Source: Methylocystis suflitae
Lineage (GTDB): Bacteria; Pseudomonadota; Alphaproteobacteria; Rhizobiales; Beijerinckiaceae
Length of the DNA: 64,000 bases
Direction of reading: 5' to 3'
Assembly (NCBI RefSeq): GCF_024448135.1
Contig: NZ_JAMRYX010000041.1
Span: forward strand, 17,422 to 81,421
Part shown: piece by piece, positions 44,065-53,570 of the stretch
Layout of the letters: the number at the start of each line of letters is the position of its first letter
Numbering within the stretch: the stretch's first letter is position 1
The notes under the pieces: generated by a model
What the model was told of the DNA's origin: nothing
The model's database searches: none
The model's input: the letters and a program-made list of their open reading frames with translations, nothing else
Position numbers and translations under genes: made by a program

Positions 44065-44095
44065 AAAGAGCGGGTTCGCCCGCTCTTTTATTTTT
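44065..44095 (+). terminator. Rho-independent terminator, 10-bp perfect stem
   Basis: AAAGAGCGGG-TTCG-CCCGCTCTTT followed by TATTTTT. A perfect stem with a stable TTCG loop and a T-run: the clearest terminator in the window. It ends the transcript containing 43613-44025 just before the O-antigen-ligase-like gene. Confidence 0.9.
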
Positions 44096-44114
44096 GCGCC
44101 GTTGGCCTTTTTGC

Positions 44115-45506
44115 ATGTTTGGTGCTTGGGGGGGCGCGGGCCCTAGCCTTTTATCCGAAATCATTCTCGAAGTTCTCTGCCTACCCCTAATCTTCGCGGG
44201 ATTATGGATGCAGTTGGACCGGAATGCCCTTCGACTCCACCGAGGGCCTCTCTTTTTCTGCGTGGCGGTCGTCGTATTAGCTTTGCTTGAGTTGGTTCCG
44301 CTTCCCGCGATCATTTGGACCCATCTACCGGGGAGAGCAGCGGCGGTTTCCGCCTTAAAGCTCATTGGAGGCGAATCCGCATGGCAGAGCGTTAGCCTGA
44401 CGCCGGACGCCTCATGGCTGGGGGCGCTTTCTCTCATTCCTGCTCTGTCGGTTTTCCTGTGCGCGCTCGCTCTTGGCGCAAAGGAGCGTCGTCTTCTGAC
44501 GCTGGTCGCACTCGCCGGCGCGTTGTTGAACGCGCTTTTAGGGCTCGCCCAAATCAGCGGCGGGCCCGACAGTCCGCTGAGATTCTATGAAGGGAACAGC
44601 ACCGAAGCGGTAGGATTTTTTGCCAATCGCGATCACTTCGCGGCCCTGCTTTATGCCTCCGTGCCATTCGTGGGCGCTTGGGTCCTGAGCCTTAGCCACG
44701 GTTCCCTGAGAAGAACGTCGTCCGAGAGGCAGTTGAACGCGTTCTTGGCGCTCATGTTTGGCGCTTGCGTCTCTATCATCTTGTTAATAGCCGAAGTCAT
44801 GGCCCGCTCGCGTGCGGGTATAGCGTTGACTTTTGTCGCTCTGGTCGGGGCCTCATTGCTCCTATGGCGTGAGAGGCGGTCAGCGGGAATAGCCTCGGGC
44901 GCTGGCCTAGTCGTCGCCGTCATCGGCGCAATCGCAACGCTTCTCATCTCCGATTTTGCGATTAGTCGGCTGGCTTCCCGTTTTGGGGGGAACCTACACG
45001 TCCTCGAACGTGTAGCCCTTGCAGGAAAAACCATAACGGCGGGGTTGACGGTCGCGCCGCTCGGCGCGGGAGCCGGCGCTTTTGTGCCATTGTTCGCGAT
45101 GTTCGCGCGTCCAAAGGACCTCATCGCGAATGTTTACATCAACCACGCCCATAACGACCTTGCAGAGATCTGGGCGGAAACAGGCGTCATCGGCCTCATC
45201 CTCGTCGGGGTCATGTTGGTCTGGATTTTTCGCCGCTCAGTCGACGTCTGGCGCCAGAATATAGAAGGAGGGGTCGCCCCGATCGACGTTTTGCTACCCC
45301 GCGCGGCGACGGTCTCGATCGCGCTCCTCGCCGTCCACTCCCTATTTGATTTTCCCTTAAGAACGAGCGCCAATCTCTCGATATTCGCGGTCGCGTGCGC
45401 CCTTTTGACAGCGCCGCCGGGCTGGGGCCAATTGGAGCCGCAGACCCCACCGACGTCAGCGCCCTTTGAGACAAAGCGAGCGCGTAGGGTGGGCCGGGTA
45501 TCGTAA
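44115..45506 (+). CDS. O-antigen ligase / Wzy-like polysaccharide polymerase
   Basis: 463 residues from the ATG at 44115; a TTG at 44094 overlaps the terminator and is unlikely. About ten to eleven hydrophobic helices. A large periplasmic loop includes FFANRDHFAALLYASVPF and later VYINHAHNDLAEIWAETGVIGL, the His-bearing motif of the Wzy_C family. Such proteins ligate or polymerise lipid-linked glycans. No glycosyltransferase cluster is in the window. No clear Shine-Dalgarno precedes the start. Confidence 0.85.
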   Translation: MFGAWGGAGPSLLSEIILEVLCLPLIFAGLWMQLDRNALRLHRGPLFFCVAVVVLALLELVPLPAIIWTHLPGRAAAVSALKLIGGESAWQSVSLTPDASWLGALSLIPALSVFLCALALGAKERRLLTLVALAGALLNALLGLAQISGGPDSPLRFYEGNSTEAVGFFANRDHFAALLYASVPFVGAWVLSLSHGSLRRTSSERQLNAFLALMFGACVSIILLIAEVMARSRAGIALTFVALVGASLLLWRERRSAGIASGAGLVVAVIGAIATLLISDFAISRLASRFGGNLHVLERVALAGKTITAGLTVAPLGAGAGAFVPLFAMFARPKDLIANVYINHAHNDLAEIWAETGVIGLILVGVMLVWIFRRSVDVWRQNIEGGVAPIDVLLPRAATVSIALLAVHSLFDFPLRTSANLSIFAVACALLTAPPGWGQLEPQTPPTSAPFETKRARRVGRVS

Positions 45507-45920
45507 CGTCGTGAGGCTTGGGTTCAAGGCCAACGCAACTTCGCAAGCCTGCCCCGACATTGTCGATTACATCAAGAGCGGAGAGATTTCCTGCTGCGCG
45601 ATCTCGTCGACGCGGCAGCGATCGTGCGCTCGGCGCCAGACGCCTGGAAACACGTGCTCGACGTTCTGGGGAGCATGATGCCTGCAGGCGCGGACTTGAC
45701 GTCGCATCGCCGAGCGCCAACCTTTTGAGAGGCGCGAGCGACTGAGATCGTGCTAGTCATCGCCATGCTAGTCGTCGCAACGCCAGTCATCGCCATGACA
45801 TGATCGAGGGATTGAAGCGGATGGCGCTTGCAAGAAGACAAAGGCAAGCTTCAAGCGATATGACGAATACGAGGGTTGTGCATTGAAGGCTCCGAGATCC
45901 GGGCGTTGGGCGAGGGTGGC
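45507..45920. other. Intergenic region with decayed coding sequence and short tandem repeats
   Basis: About 410 bases. In the frame of the preceding gene, beyond its stop, a protein-like run appears (LRDLVDAAAIVRSAPDAWKH and on to a TGA near 45726) with no start, probably a gene remnant. The 3 x 15-base repeat at 45753-45797 follows. Confidence 0.35.
45753..45797 (+). repeat. Three tandem 15-base repeats
   Basis: CTAGTCATCGCCATG, CTAGTCGTCGCAACG and CCAGTCATCGCCATG in direct tandem. With a GTG at 45750 they read as a 17-residue hydrophobic micro-ORF (pattern LVIAM, LVVAT, PVIAM) ending in TGA. No family; possibly slippage-generated. Confidence 0.6.
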
Positions 45921-46994
45921 GTGACCCCGCGCGATAACGACGTATTCGAAGCCACAACGCCGGGGTTGCCCGTCGCGAGGCCACAAGCAAGCGGCGGATT
46001 TTTCGAGTCGCTGCGCGAACGGCTGCCGAGAGGCGTGCTCAGCGTGCTCGGCGTGGCGGCCAGTCTCGCCGTCTTTGCGCTCGCTGCTTATATTCTGGGT
46101 CGAACGCTCTCAAGTCTCAGCTACGCCGATCTGCTGAATGCTTTTCGCGCGACGAGCGGCGCGCAGATTTTGGCGTCCTTGGCCCTCTCCGCGCTCTCCT
46201 ATCTGTTTTTGACCGGTTATGACGTCGTCGCCCTCTATCATATGAGAACGCGCGCGCCCTACAGGGTCGCTGCGCTCGCGTCCTTCGCAAGCTACGCCAT
46301 TTCTTTTAACCTTGGATTTCCCATCATCACCAGCGCGGCCGTGCGCTACTGGATCTACTCTCGCGTCGCCTTGAGCGCGCTGCAAGTCGCGAACATAACG
46401 GTTTTCGCCGGCGTCACGTTCTGGCTCGGGATGACGCTGGTGATGGGGATAGGCTTTATCTACGGCGCGGATGCGCTCGAGGCGCTCGACGGCTTGCCGG
46501 CCTTCCTTCACATCATTCCCGGCGTTCTCATACTTGCAGGCGTACTCTTTTATTTTGCCTGGGTGACGGTTGAACGCCGGACGATTCGACTTCGCGGCCA
46601 CGCTTTGGAGTTGCCGGGTTTCATCCCGACTGTTGCGCAGTTTGCGCTTGGGGTCGCGGACCTGTGCTGCGCCTCAGGCGCGCTCTATGTGCTGCTTCCC
46701 GAGGGCGTCCCGCTGGACTTTGCGCCATTCGTCGCGGTCTATGTCGTCGCCTGCATCCTCGGCGTGATCAGCCATGCGCCGGGCGGCATCGGCGTCTTCG
46801 AGGCGACGATGCTGCACGCCATCCCGGCGGCTTCGCATGAAAGCATTCTGGCGTCGCTGCTTCTGTTTCGCATGATCTATTATTTTATTCCATTCGTTGT
46901 CGCGCTTGCGCTTCTCGGCGCCGATGAGGGCGCGCGCCGCTGGGCGACGTTGCGAGATGCGATCGCGCGCATTGTGGAGGAGCGCTCGAATTGA
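45921..46994 (+). CDS. Lysylphosphatidylglycerol synthase-like / UPF0104 membrane protein
   Basis: 357 residues from the GTG at 45921, preceded by GAGGG; a TTG at 45876 is a weaker alternative. Eight or so helices in the pattern of the MprF flippase-like domain: FASYAISFNLGFPIITSAAVRYW, FAGVTFWLGMTLVMG, VLISHAPGGIG-type ending HAPGGIGVFEATML and FRMIYYFIPF. The catalytic synthase domain is absent. Such proteins are linked to lipid or hopanoid translocation. Its stop overlaps the phoR TTG start, so they are coupled. Confidence 0.85.
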   Translation: MTPRDNDVFEATTPGLPVARPQASGGFFESLRERLPRGVLSVLGVAASLAVFALAAYILGRTLSSLSYADLLNAFRATSGAQILASLALSALSYLFLTGYDVVALYHMRTRAPYRVAALASFASYAISFNLGFPIITSAAVRYWIYSRVALSALQVANITVFAGVTFWLGMTLVMGIGFIYGADALEALDGLPAFLHIIPGVLILAGVLFYFAWVTVERRTIRLRGHALELPGFIPTVAQFALGVADLCCASGALYVLLPEGVPLDFAPFVAVYVVACILGVISHAPGGIGVFEATMLHAIPAASHESILASLLLFRMIYYFIPFVVALALLGADEGARRWATLRDAIARIVEERSN

Positions 46995-48088
46995 ACGGCG
47001 CCGGACCAGCCGCCACGACATTGTCGACGCAGCGGCTCAAATGGCGGGACCAGGCGATAGATCTCCTGGCGCCAGTCATCAACGCGCTCCCGGAGCCGAT
47101 CTTCGTTATCGACTCCGAAACCCATGTCGCCGCCGTCAATGCCGCGGCGCAGGCGCTCTCGCCGGCCATTCGGCAGGGCGAACCGCTCTCCCGCAGCCTT
47201 CGCTCGCCCGACATGCTCGACGCTGTGTCGCGCGTGCTTGCCGGAGGCGAGACGGAGAAGACCGTCTGGGTCGAACGTCTGCCGGTGGAATGCTGGTTTG
47301 AAGCGCATGTTGCGCCGATGCAAATCGAAGGGTTCGAGCCGGCCGCCGTCGTGAGCCTGCGCGATCTGACTGAATCCCGGCGCGTCGAGCGCATGCGCGT
47401 CGACTTCGTCGCCAACGCCAGCCACGAGCTGCGCACGCCGCTTGCCTCGCTGCTGGGTTTTGTCGAAACCTTGCAAGGCCCGGCGCGCGAGGACGCCGTC
47501 ACCCGCAACAAATTTCTCGGCATCATGCGCGAGCAGGCGCAGCGGATGGCGCGCCTCGTCGATGATCTGCTGTCGCTGTCGCGCATCGAGCAACACATGC
47601 ATCTGCGGCCCGCCACGCCCGTCGATCTCACGCTGCTCGTCGCGCATATCGTCGACACGCTGTCACAGATGGCGGAAGACAGGGGCGTCGCCATCAATCT
47701 CGATCTGCAGCCGAACGTCGTCGCGCCTGGAGATCGGGACGAGCTTGCCCGGGTCATCGAGAATCTCGTCGAGAACGCCCTGAAATACGGGTGCGGCGAC
47801 GACGGCGGCTGCAAGCCCATCGACATCTCGCTGGTCCGCAAGGGGGCGCTCGTCATTCTCTCGGTGCGCGACTATGGTCCCGGCGTCGCGCCGGAGCATA
47901 TTCCGCGTCTAACGGAGCGTTTTTATCGGGTCGACGCCGGCAAGAGCCGCGCCAAAGGCGGCACCGGACTTGGCCTCGCCATCGTCAAACATATCGTTCT
48001 GCGCCACCGCGGCCGGCTCGGAATTGAATCCGCGCTTGGCGAGGGAACGCTGTTTCGCGTCATTCTGCCGGCGAGCGATTCAGCCTAA
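46991..48088 (+). CDS. phoR: Phosphate-regulon sensor histidine kinase PhoR, no membrane anchor
   Basis: 365 residues from the TTG at 46991. A PAS-like domain (about 25-130; PEPIFVIDSETHVAAVN) precedes the H-box VANASHELRTPLASLLG, N-box ENLVENALKYG and G-boxes (YGPGVAPEHIPRLTERFYR, GGTGLGLAIVKH). The N-terminal transmembrane helix of E. coli PhoR is lacking, so it must be recruited by the Pst/PhoU complex through protein contacts. Genomic order phoR-pstSCAB-phoU-phoB supports the name. Confidence 0.9.
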   Translation: MNGAGPAATTLSTQRLKWRDQAIDLLAPVINALPEPIFVIDSETHVAAVNAAAQALSPAIRQGEPLSRSLRSPDMLDAVSRVLAGGETEKTVWVERLPVECWFEAHVAPMQIEGFEPAAVVSLRDLTESRRVERMRVDFVANASHELRTPLASLLGFVETLQGPAREDAVTRNKFLGIMREQAQRMARLVDDLLSLSRIEQHMHLRPATPVDLTLLVAHIVDTLSQMAEDRGVAINLDLQPNVVAPGDRDELARVIENLVENALKYGCGDDGGCKPIDISLVRKGALVILSVRDYGPGVAPEHIPRLTERFYRVDAGKSRAKGGTGLGLAIVKHIVLRHRGRLGIESALGEGTLFRVILPASDSA

Positions 48089-48121
48089 AATAGGTAAGTA
48101 TTTAAAATACAAGCATATTAA

Positions 48122-48150
48122 CTGTCATCATACTGTAATCTTTTTGTCAC
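48122..48150 (+). promoter_or_regulatory. Pho box array upstream of pstS
   Basis: Three direct repeats at an exact 11-base period: CTGTCAT (48122), CTGTAAT (48133) and TTGTCAC (48144). Two adjacent 7-mers with 4-base spacers are the PhoB-binding consensus; a third unit extends it. The region is AT-rich against its surroundings and lies about 90 bases before pstS. Confidence 0.85.
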
Positions 48151-48237
48151 AAAAAGCTGTTGTCGGACGAGTAGTTTCCGCGGCGCGATGACGCGGGGCG
48201 CATCGCAAGTCCGTTCTCGAGCAAAAGAGACCCTCAA

Positions 48238-49296
48238 ATGATCTCGACGATTTTCAGGCGCGGCGCTGGCGCGGCGTTGGCGCTCGCCGTCATGTGCGGC
48301 GGGGCTGCCGCCATAGACATTTCCGGCGCCGGCGCGACCTTCCCCTATCCGATCTACGCCAAATGGGCCGAGGCCTATAAGAAAGAGACCGGCAGCGGAC
48401 TCAATTATCAATCGATCGGCTCGGGCGGCGGCATCAAGCAGATCAAGGCGCGAACGGTCACGTTCGGCGCCAGCGACCAGCCGCTGAAACCCGAAGAGCT
48501 CGAGGCGGCGGGTCTGATTCAATGGCCGCAGGTGATCGGCGGCATCGTGCCCGTGGTCAACCATCCCGGCATGGCGGGCGGCGACCTCACGCTCAGTGGC
48601 GAGACGCTGGCCAAAATCTACCTCGGCGAGATCACCAAATGGGACGATCCGGCGATCAAGAAGCTCAATCCGAAGGCGAAGCTTCCTTCGACGCCGATCG
48701 TCGTCGTTCATCGCTCCGACGGATCTGGAACGACCTTCAACTACACCAATTACCTCTCGAAGGTCTCGCCCGACTGGGCGTCCAAAGTCGGCGCGAATGC
48801 TTCGGTCGAATGGCCCGTGGGCATCGGCGCCAAAGGGAATGAAGGCGTCGCGAACAACGTCGCCAACACCAAGGGATCGATCGGCTACGTCGAATACGCC
48901 TACGCCAAGCAGAACAAGTTGACTCACACGAAAATGATCAACAAGGACGGCAAGACCGTCGCGCCGAACATGGAGTCGTTCCAGGCGGCTGCAGCTGGCG
49001 CGGATTGGGCCCATGCCGAGGGATTCTATGAGATCCTGACGAATGAGCCTGGCGCGAAGTCCTGGCCGATCACCGCAGCGACCTTTATCCTTCTCCCCAA
49101 GGAGTCCAAGGACGAAGCCGCCGCGGCCGAGGCCTTGAAATTCTTCTCCTGGGCTTTCGCCAGCGGCGGGAAGATGGCTGAAGAACTCGACTATATTCCG
49201 ATGCCGAAGCCGGTCGTCGAGCTCATCAAGAAGACGTGGACGAGCGTCAAGGGAGCGGACGGCAAGCCGCTGTCGCTTGCGACCCGGCCGAACTGA
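48238..49296 (+). CDS. pstS: Phosphate ABC transporter substrate-binding protein PstS
   Basis: 352 residues with Sec signal (about 1-25). The phosphate-binding motifs are [40 protein letters not shown] and the later [11 protein letters not shown]. It binds inorganic phosphate in the periplasm and delivers it to PstCAB. A Pho box array lies upstream, giving induction by PhoB during phosphate shortage. Confidence 0.97.
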   Translation: MISTIFRRGAGAALALAVMCGGAAAIDISGAGATFPYPIYAKWAEAYKKETGSGLNYQSIGSGGGIKQIKARTVTFGASDQPLKPEELEAAGLIQWPQVIGGIVPVVNHPGMAGGDLTLSGETLAKIYLGEITKWDDPAIKKLNPKAKLPSTPIVVVHRSDGSGTTFNYTNYLSKVSPDWASKVGANASVEWPVGIGAKGNEGVANNVANTKGSIGYVEYAYAKQNKLTHTKMINKDGKTVAPNMESFQAAAAGADWAHAEGFYEILTNEPGAKSWPITAATFILLPKESKDEAAAAEALKFFSWAFASGGKMAEELDYIPMPKPVVELIKKTWTSVKGADGKPLSLATRPN

Positions 49297-49381
49297 CCTT
49301 TTGGTTGAACCGACGGCCGTTCAGTGCGGCCGTCGGTTGTGATTGGCATTGGCGCCAGGAACGGCGCTGGGAGATGAGCGA

Positions 49382-50434
49382 ATGTTCTCGATCGAGCCGA
49401 GCCCGCGAAGCGCGAACGGAGCCGGCGGGGAGGCGGGTTCAGACATGTCGGAAGTAGTCTTGCAGCAGGCGGCGCCGCTCTCAGTCGCTGCCGATCGAAC
49501 GCGCGTTCTCAGTCGGCTGGCGCTCGTCGACAGTCTGTTTCGCCAGGTCACGCGCGCGGCGGCCGTGATCGTGTTGGTCATTCTGGGCGGCGTCATCGTC
49601 TCGCTCGTTTACGGCTCCTGGCCGGCGATGAAGGCTTTCGGTTTCGGCTTTCTCTTCTCGCAGTCGTGGAATCCAGTCACAGAGAATTTCGGCGCGCTGC
49701 CCGCGATCTACGGCACGGTGATGACCTCGATCATCGCCATGCTGATCGCCGTGCCCGTCGGCCTCGGCATTGCGATTTTCCTCACGGAGCTTTGCCCCTA
49801 TGTTCTGCGTCGGCCGATCGGCACCGCGATCGAGCTCCTGGCCGGCATCCCTTCGATCATCTACGGAATCTGGGGCCTCTTCGTTCTGGCGCCGTTTCTC
49901 CAGTCGCATGTCCAGCCTGCGCTGATCGCCGCCTTTGGCGATATCCCGGTGTTCTCGACGCTTTTCGCCGGCCCGCCTTACGGCATTGGCATGCTGACCG
50001 CGGGCTTCATTCTCGCCATCATGGTGCTGCCCTTCATCGCCTCGATCTCGCGCGACGTCTTCGAAACGGTGCCGCTGGTGCTGAAAGAAGCCGCTTGGGG
50101 CATTGGCGCCACGACATGGGAAGTGACGCGCTATGTTGTGATCCCTTACACGCGCGTCGGGGTGATTGGCGGCGTTATGCTTGGACTGGGACGCGCGCTG
50201 GGCGAGACGATGGCGGTCACTTTCGTCATCGGCAATGCGCACAAGATTTCCGGGTCGTTGCTCGCGCCCGGCACCACGATTTCGGCGACGATCGCCAATG
50301 AGTTCACCGAGGCGGTCGGCGATCTCTACACCTCGGCGCTGATCGAACTCGGCCTCATCCTCTTCTTCATCACCTTCGTCGTTCTGGCGATCGCGCGTTA
50401 CATGCTGATGCGCATCGAACAGAAGTCGGCGTAA
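49382..50434 (+). CDS. pstC: Phosphate ABC transporter permease PstC
   Basis: 350 residues from the ATG at 49382, with GGGAG 8 bases upstream; an ATG at 49445 gives a more usual length and is possible. Six helices and the binding-protein-dependent permease EAA loop (VLKEAAWGIGATTWEVTRYVVIP). Family segments include ELLAGIPSIIYGIWGLFVLAPFL and GRALGETMAVTFVIGN. It pairs with PstA to form the channel. It is 85 bases after pstS. Confidence 0.95.
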   Translation: MFSIEPSPRSANGAGGEAGSDMSEVVLQQAAPLSVAADRTRVLSRLALVDSLFRQVTRAAAVIVLVILGGVIVSLVYGSWPAMKAFGFGFLFSQSWNPVTENFGALPAIYGTVMTSIIAMLIAVPVGLGIAIFLTELCPYVLRRPIGTAIELLAGIPSIIYGIWGLFVLAPFLQSHVQPALIAAFGDIPVFSTLFAGPPYGIGMLTAGFILAIMVLPFIASISRDVFETVPLVLKEAAWGIGATTWEVTRYVVIPYTRVGVIGGVMLGLGRALGETMAVTFVIGNAHKISGSLLAPGTTISATIANEFTEAVGDLYTSALIELGLILFFITFVVLAIARYMLMRIEQKSA

Positions 50435-50446
50435 GGGAGGCGCTTC

Positions 50447-51289
50447 ATGTCTCTTTATGCATCTCGACGCAGCGCCAACTCCGTCGCCACGACGCTCTGC
50501 TGGGTCGCGGCGATTTTCGGGCTGGCTTGGCTTTTTGTGATCCTTGGGGTGCTTCTTTATGAGGGCGTTCGCGGCCTGTCGCCGGCGGTCTTTTCCGAAA
50601 TGACGCCGCCCCCCGGCAGCGCTGGAGGATTGCTCAACGCCATTGCCGGCTCGCTGGTCATGACCGCAATCGGCGTCGCGGTCGGCACGCCGCTCGGCAT
50701 GCTGGCCGGCACATACATGGCGGAATATGGACGCTATACGAAGCTGACCATGGTCGTGCGCTTCATCAACGACATCCTGCTCAGCGCCCCGTCGATCGTC
50801 GTCGGCCTCTTCGTCTACACCATCCTGGTGCATCCGATGGGCCACTTCTCGGCGATCTCCGGCGCCGTGGCGCTGGCGCTGTTGGTTGTCCCTGTCGTCG
50901 TGCGAACCACCGAGGACATGCTGCTGCTCGTGCCGGGTTCGATGCGCGAAGCGGCGACCGCGCTTGGCGCCCCGCGTGCGCATGTCGTCGGGAAGGTCGC
51001 CTACCGCGCCGCAAAAGCCGGTCTCATCACCGGCGTGCTGCTCGCCGTGGCGCGCGTCTCTGGCGAGACGGCGCCGCTGCTTTTCACGGCGCTCAATAAC
51101 CAATTCTGGAGCACCGATCTTGCCGCGCCGATGGCAAGTCTGCCGGTCGTCATCTTCCAGTTCGCGCTATCGCCCTACAAAGACTGGCAGCAACTTGCCT
51201 GGACAGGCGCGCTGCTCATCACCGTCGCTGTTCTTGCCCTATCGATCGCCGCGCGCGCATTGAGCGCCGGCCGGAGGAAATCGAAATGA
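50447..51289 (+). CDS. pstA: Phosphate ABC transporter permease PstA
   Basis: 280 residues with six helices. Characteristic are [37 protein letters not shown] residues (about 90-122) and the EAA loop [19 protein letters not shown], then [17 protein letters not shown]. PstA is the second permease subunit of the high-affinity phosphate importer. The stop overlaps the pstB start by 4 bases. Confidence 0.96.
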   Translation: MSLYASRRSANSVATTLCWVAAIFGLAWLFVILGVLLYEGVRGLSPAVFSEMTPPPGSAGGLLNAIAGSLVMTAIGVAVGTPLGMLAGTYMAEYGRYTKLTMVVRFINDILLSAPSIVVGLFVYTILVHPMGHFSAISGAVALALLVVPVVVRTTEDMLLLVPGSMREAATALGAPRAHVVGKVAYRAAKAGLITGVLLAVARVSGETAPLLFTALNNQFWSTDLAAPMASLPVVIFQFALSPYKDWQQLAWTGALLITVAVLALSIAARALSAGRRKSK

Positions 51290-52071
51290 ACGCCGCTGTC
51301 CAAGCCACAAAAGAGCCGCCGACGAAAGTTTCAGTCCGCAGCCTCGATTTCTACTACGGCGCGGATCGTTCGCTTAAGAACATCAGCCTGCCGCTGCGCA
51401 CGAACAAGGTGACGGCCTTTATCGGGCCTTCGGGCTGCGGCAAGTCGACCTTGCTGCGCGTGTTGAACCGGATGTACGATCTTTATCCGGGACAGCGCGC
51501 AGAGGGCGAGGTGCTGCTCGACGGCGAGAACATCCTCGACCCGGCGATCGATCTCAACGCCCTGCGCTCGCGCGTCGGCATGATTTTCCAGAAGCCGACG
51601 CCTTTCCCGATGTCGATCTATGAGAACATCGCGTTCGGCATTCGGCTGTATGAGAAGCTGTCGCGCGCCGACATGGACGCGCGCGTCGAAGGCGCGCTCC
51701 GCGGCGCAGCCCTTTGGGACGAGGTGAAAGACAAGCTCCATACGAGCGGTCTCGGCCTCTCGGGCGGACAGCAGCAGCGCCTCTGCATCGCGCGCAGCGT
51801 CGCGGTGCAGCCGGAAGTCATCCTGTTCGACGAGCCGTGTTCGGCGCTCGATCCGATCTCGACGGCGAAAGTCGAGGAACTCATCGACGAGCTCACCCAC
51901 CGCTACACGATCGCAATCGTCACCCACAATATGCAGCAGGCAGTGCGCATCTCCGATTACACCGCCTTCATGTATCTCGGCGAGCTCGTCGAATTCGGCG
52001 AAACGGACGACGTCTTCAACAAGCCGAAGGAAAAGCGGACGCTTGATTACATCACCGGCCGCTTTGGCTAA
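51286..52071 (+). CDS. pstB: Phosphate ABC transporter ATPase PstB
   Basis: 261 residues. Walker A is GPSGCGKST (about 47-55), Q-loop [20 protein letters not shown] typical of PstB, signature [12 protein letters not shown], Walker B VILFDEP and switch His in VTHNMQQA. It drives phosphate import. The phoU gene follows after 24 bases. The length and the Q-loop wording identify PstB rather than another ABC family. Confidence 0.97.
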   Translation: MNAAVQATKEPPTKVSVRSLDFYYGADRSLKNISLPLRTNKVTAFIGPSGCGKSTLLRVLNRMYDLYPGQRAEGEVLLDGENILDPAIDLNALRSRVGMIFQKPTPFPMSIYENIAFGIRLYEKLSRADMDARVEGALRGAALWDEVKDKLHTSGLGLSGGQQQRLCIARSVAVQPEVILFDEPCSALDPISTAKVEELIDELTHRYTIAIVTHNMQQAVRISDYTAFMYLGELVEFGETDDVFNKPKEKRTLDYITGRFG

Positions 52072-52095
52072 ACCAGCGATTCAAGGACGGCGCTC

Positions 52096-52809
52096 ATGAG
52101 CGATCATATTGTTAAATCCTACGACCGCGACCTTGAGGCGCTCGGCCGTCGCATCGCAGAAATGGGCGGCGTCGCCGAGAAAATGCTGGCGGAGGCGATG
52201 GACGCTTTGTCGGCCTTCGACGTCGATCTCGCCCATCGGGTCGTCTCCAGCGATCCGCGGCTCGACGCGCTGCAGCGGGAAATCGAGGAGAACGCCATTC
52301 TCACCATCGCGCGCCGACAGCCGCTCGCGGTCGATCTGCGCGAATGCATCGCCGCGATCCGCATTTCCGGCGACATCGAGCGCGTCGGCGATCTCGCCAA
52401 GAACATCGCCAAGCGAACGCTCAAGATCGTGTCGGAAGCCCGCGTCCCGCGCGCGATCGTCGGTCTGAAGTCGATGCACGAAATCGCCGCGATGCAGCTT
52501 AAGGACGCGCTGGACGCCTACGCCTTGCGCGACACCGAACGGGCGCGCGCGGTGTGGCAGAACGATTCCGATCTCGACGCGCTGGAGGATTCGGTATTTC
52601 GCGATCTCCTCACTTTCATGATGGAGGATCCGCGCAACATATCCTTCTGCACGCATCTCCTGTTCTGCTCCAAGAACCTTGAGCGGATCGGCGATCACAC
52701 AACCAACATATCGGAGACGGTCGTCTATCTGGTGACCGGCGAGGCGATGCCTACGGAGCGGCCAAAATCGCGCGTCGCCGACTTCGGGAAGGAAGAGGCG
52801 GCGCAATGA
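52096..52809 (+). CDS. phoU: Phosphate transport system regulator PhoU
   Basis: 237 residues, all-helical with two PhoU repeats. Visible are the E(x)D-type metal motifs (RLDALQREIEENAI, LRECIAAIRISGDIERVGDLAKNIAKR) and the second repeat FCTHLLFCSKNLERIGDHTTNISE. PhoU links PstB activity to PhoR and represses the regulon under phosphate sufficiency. It overlaps phoB by 4 bases. Confidence 0.96.
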   Translation: MSDHIVKSYDRDLEALGRRIAEMGGVAEKMLAEAMDALSAFDVDLAHRVVSSDPRLDALQREIEENAILTIARRQPLAVDLRECIAAIRISGDIERVGDLAKNIAKRTLKIVSEARVPRAIVGLKSMHEIAAMQLKDALDAYALRDTERARAVWQNDSDLDALEDSVFRDLLTFMMEDPRNISFCTHLLFCSKNLERIGDHTTNISETVVYLVTGEAMPTERPKSRVADFGKEEAAQ

Positions 52810-53552
52810 GCGAAGTGACTTCCGCCGTCCTACAGCGCAGCGGGAAAAGCGATCGGGCGCCGCGAATCCTCGTCGTCGAGGACGAGACGTCGCTCGCGAC
52901 GCTGCTTGTGTATAATCTCGAAGCCGAAGGCTATCAGGTCGAGCATGTCGACAATGGCGATGAAGCCGAGCTGCGGCTCGCGGAGTCGCCGCCGGATCTC
53001 GTCATTCTCGACTGGATGCTGCCGGGCGTTTCCGGACTTGAAATCTGCCGACGCCTGCGCGCCCGGGACAGCGCGAGAGACATGCCGGTGATCATGCTGA
53101 CCGCGCGCGGCGAGGAAGGCGAGCGCGTGCGCGGTCTTTCGGTCGGCGCCGACGATTATGTCGTCAAGCCGTTTTCGACTCCGGAGCTGATGGCGCGGGT
53201 CCGCGCGCTGCTGCGCCGGGCGCGCCCCGAGCGCGTCGCCTCACGGCTGACTCTCGGCGATATCGATCTCGATCGCGACACCCGCCGCGTGCGTCGATCC
53301 GCCCGCGAAATCCACCTCGGTCCGACCGAATTCCGGCTGCTCGAATATTTTATGGAGAAGCCCGGACGCGTGTTCACGCGCGCGCAGCTGCTCGACAGCG
53401 TTTGGGGCATGTCGGCGGAAATCGACGAGCGCACGGTCGACGTCCATGTCGGGCGACTCCGCAAGGCGCTGATCCGCGGCCGCGAGAAGGATCCGATCCG
53501 CACGGTGCGCGGCGCGGGCTATTCTTTCGACGAAACGTTCGGACACGAGTGA
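52806..53552 (+). CDS. phoB: Phosphate-regulon response regulator PhoB
   Basis: 248 residues. An N-terminal receiver with acidic pocket (VVEDETSL) and phospho-acceptor Asp in VILDWMLPG, Lys in VVKPFSTPEL. The C-terminal OmpR-type winged helix includes LGPTEFRLLEYFMEKPGRVFT and TVDVHVGRLRKAL. It binds Pho boxes such as that at 48122. It is the last gene in the block; a short inverted repeat (TCCGC-TAAC-GCGGA, 53558-53571) lies between it and the convergent gcrA. Confidence 0.96.
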   Translation: MSEVTSAVLQRSGKSDRAPRILVVEDETSLATLLVYNLEAEGYQVEHVDNGDEAELRLAESPPDLVILDWMLPGVSGLEICRRLRARDSARDMPVIMLTARGEEGERVRGLSVGADDYVVKPFSTPELMARVRALLRRARPERVASRLTLGDIDLDRDTRRVRRSAREIHLGPTEFRLLEYFMEKPGRVFTRAQLLDSVWGMSAEIDERTVDVHVGRLRKALIRGREKDPIRTVRGAGYSFDETFGHE

Positions 53553-53570
53553 CGCGTCCGCTAACGCGGA

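Noticed and set aside
49481..51103. 540-codon minus strand frame opposite pstC-pstA
   Set aside because: Composition (His, Arg, Asp, Gln rich) is that of an antisense frame in GC-rich DNA; pstC and pstA on the + strand are unambiguous.
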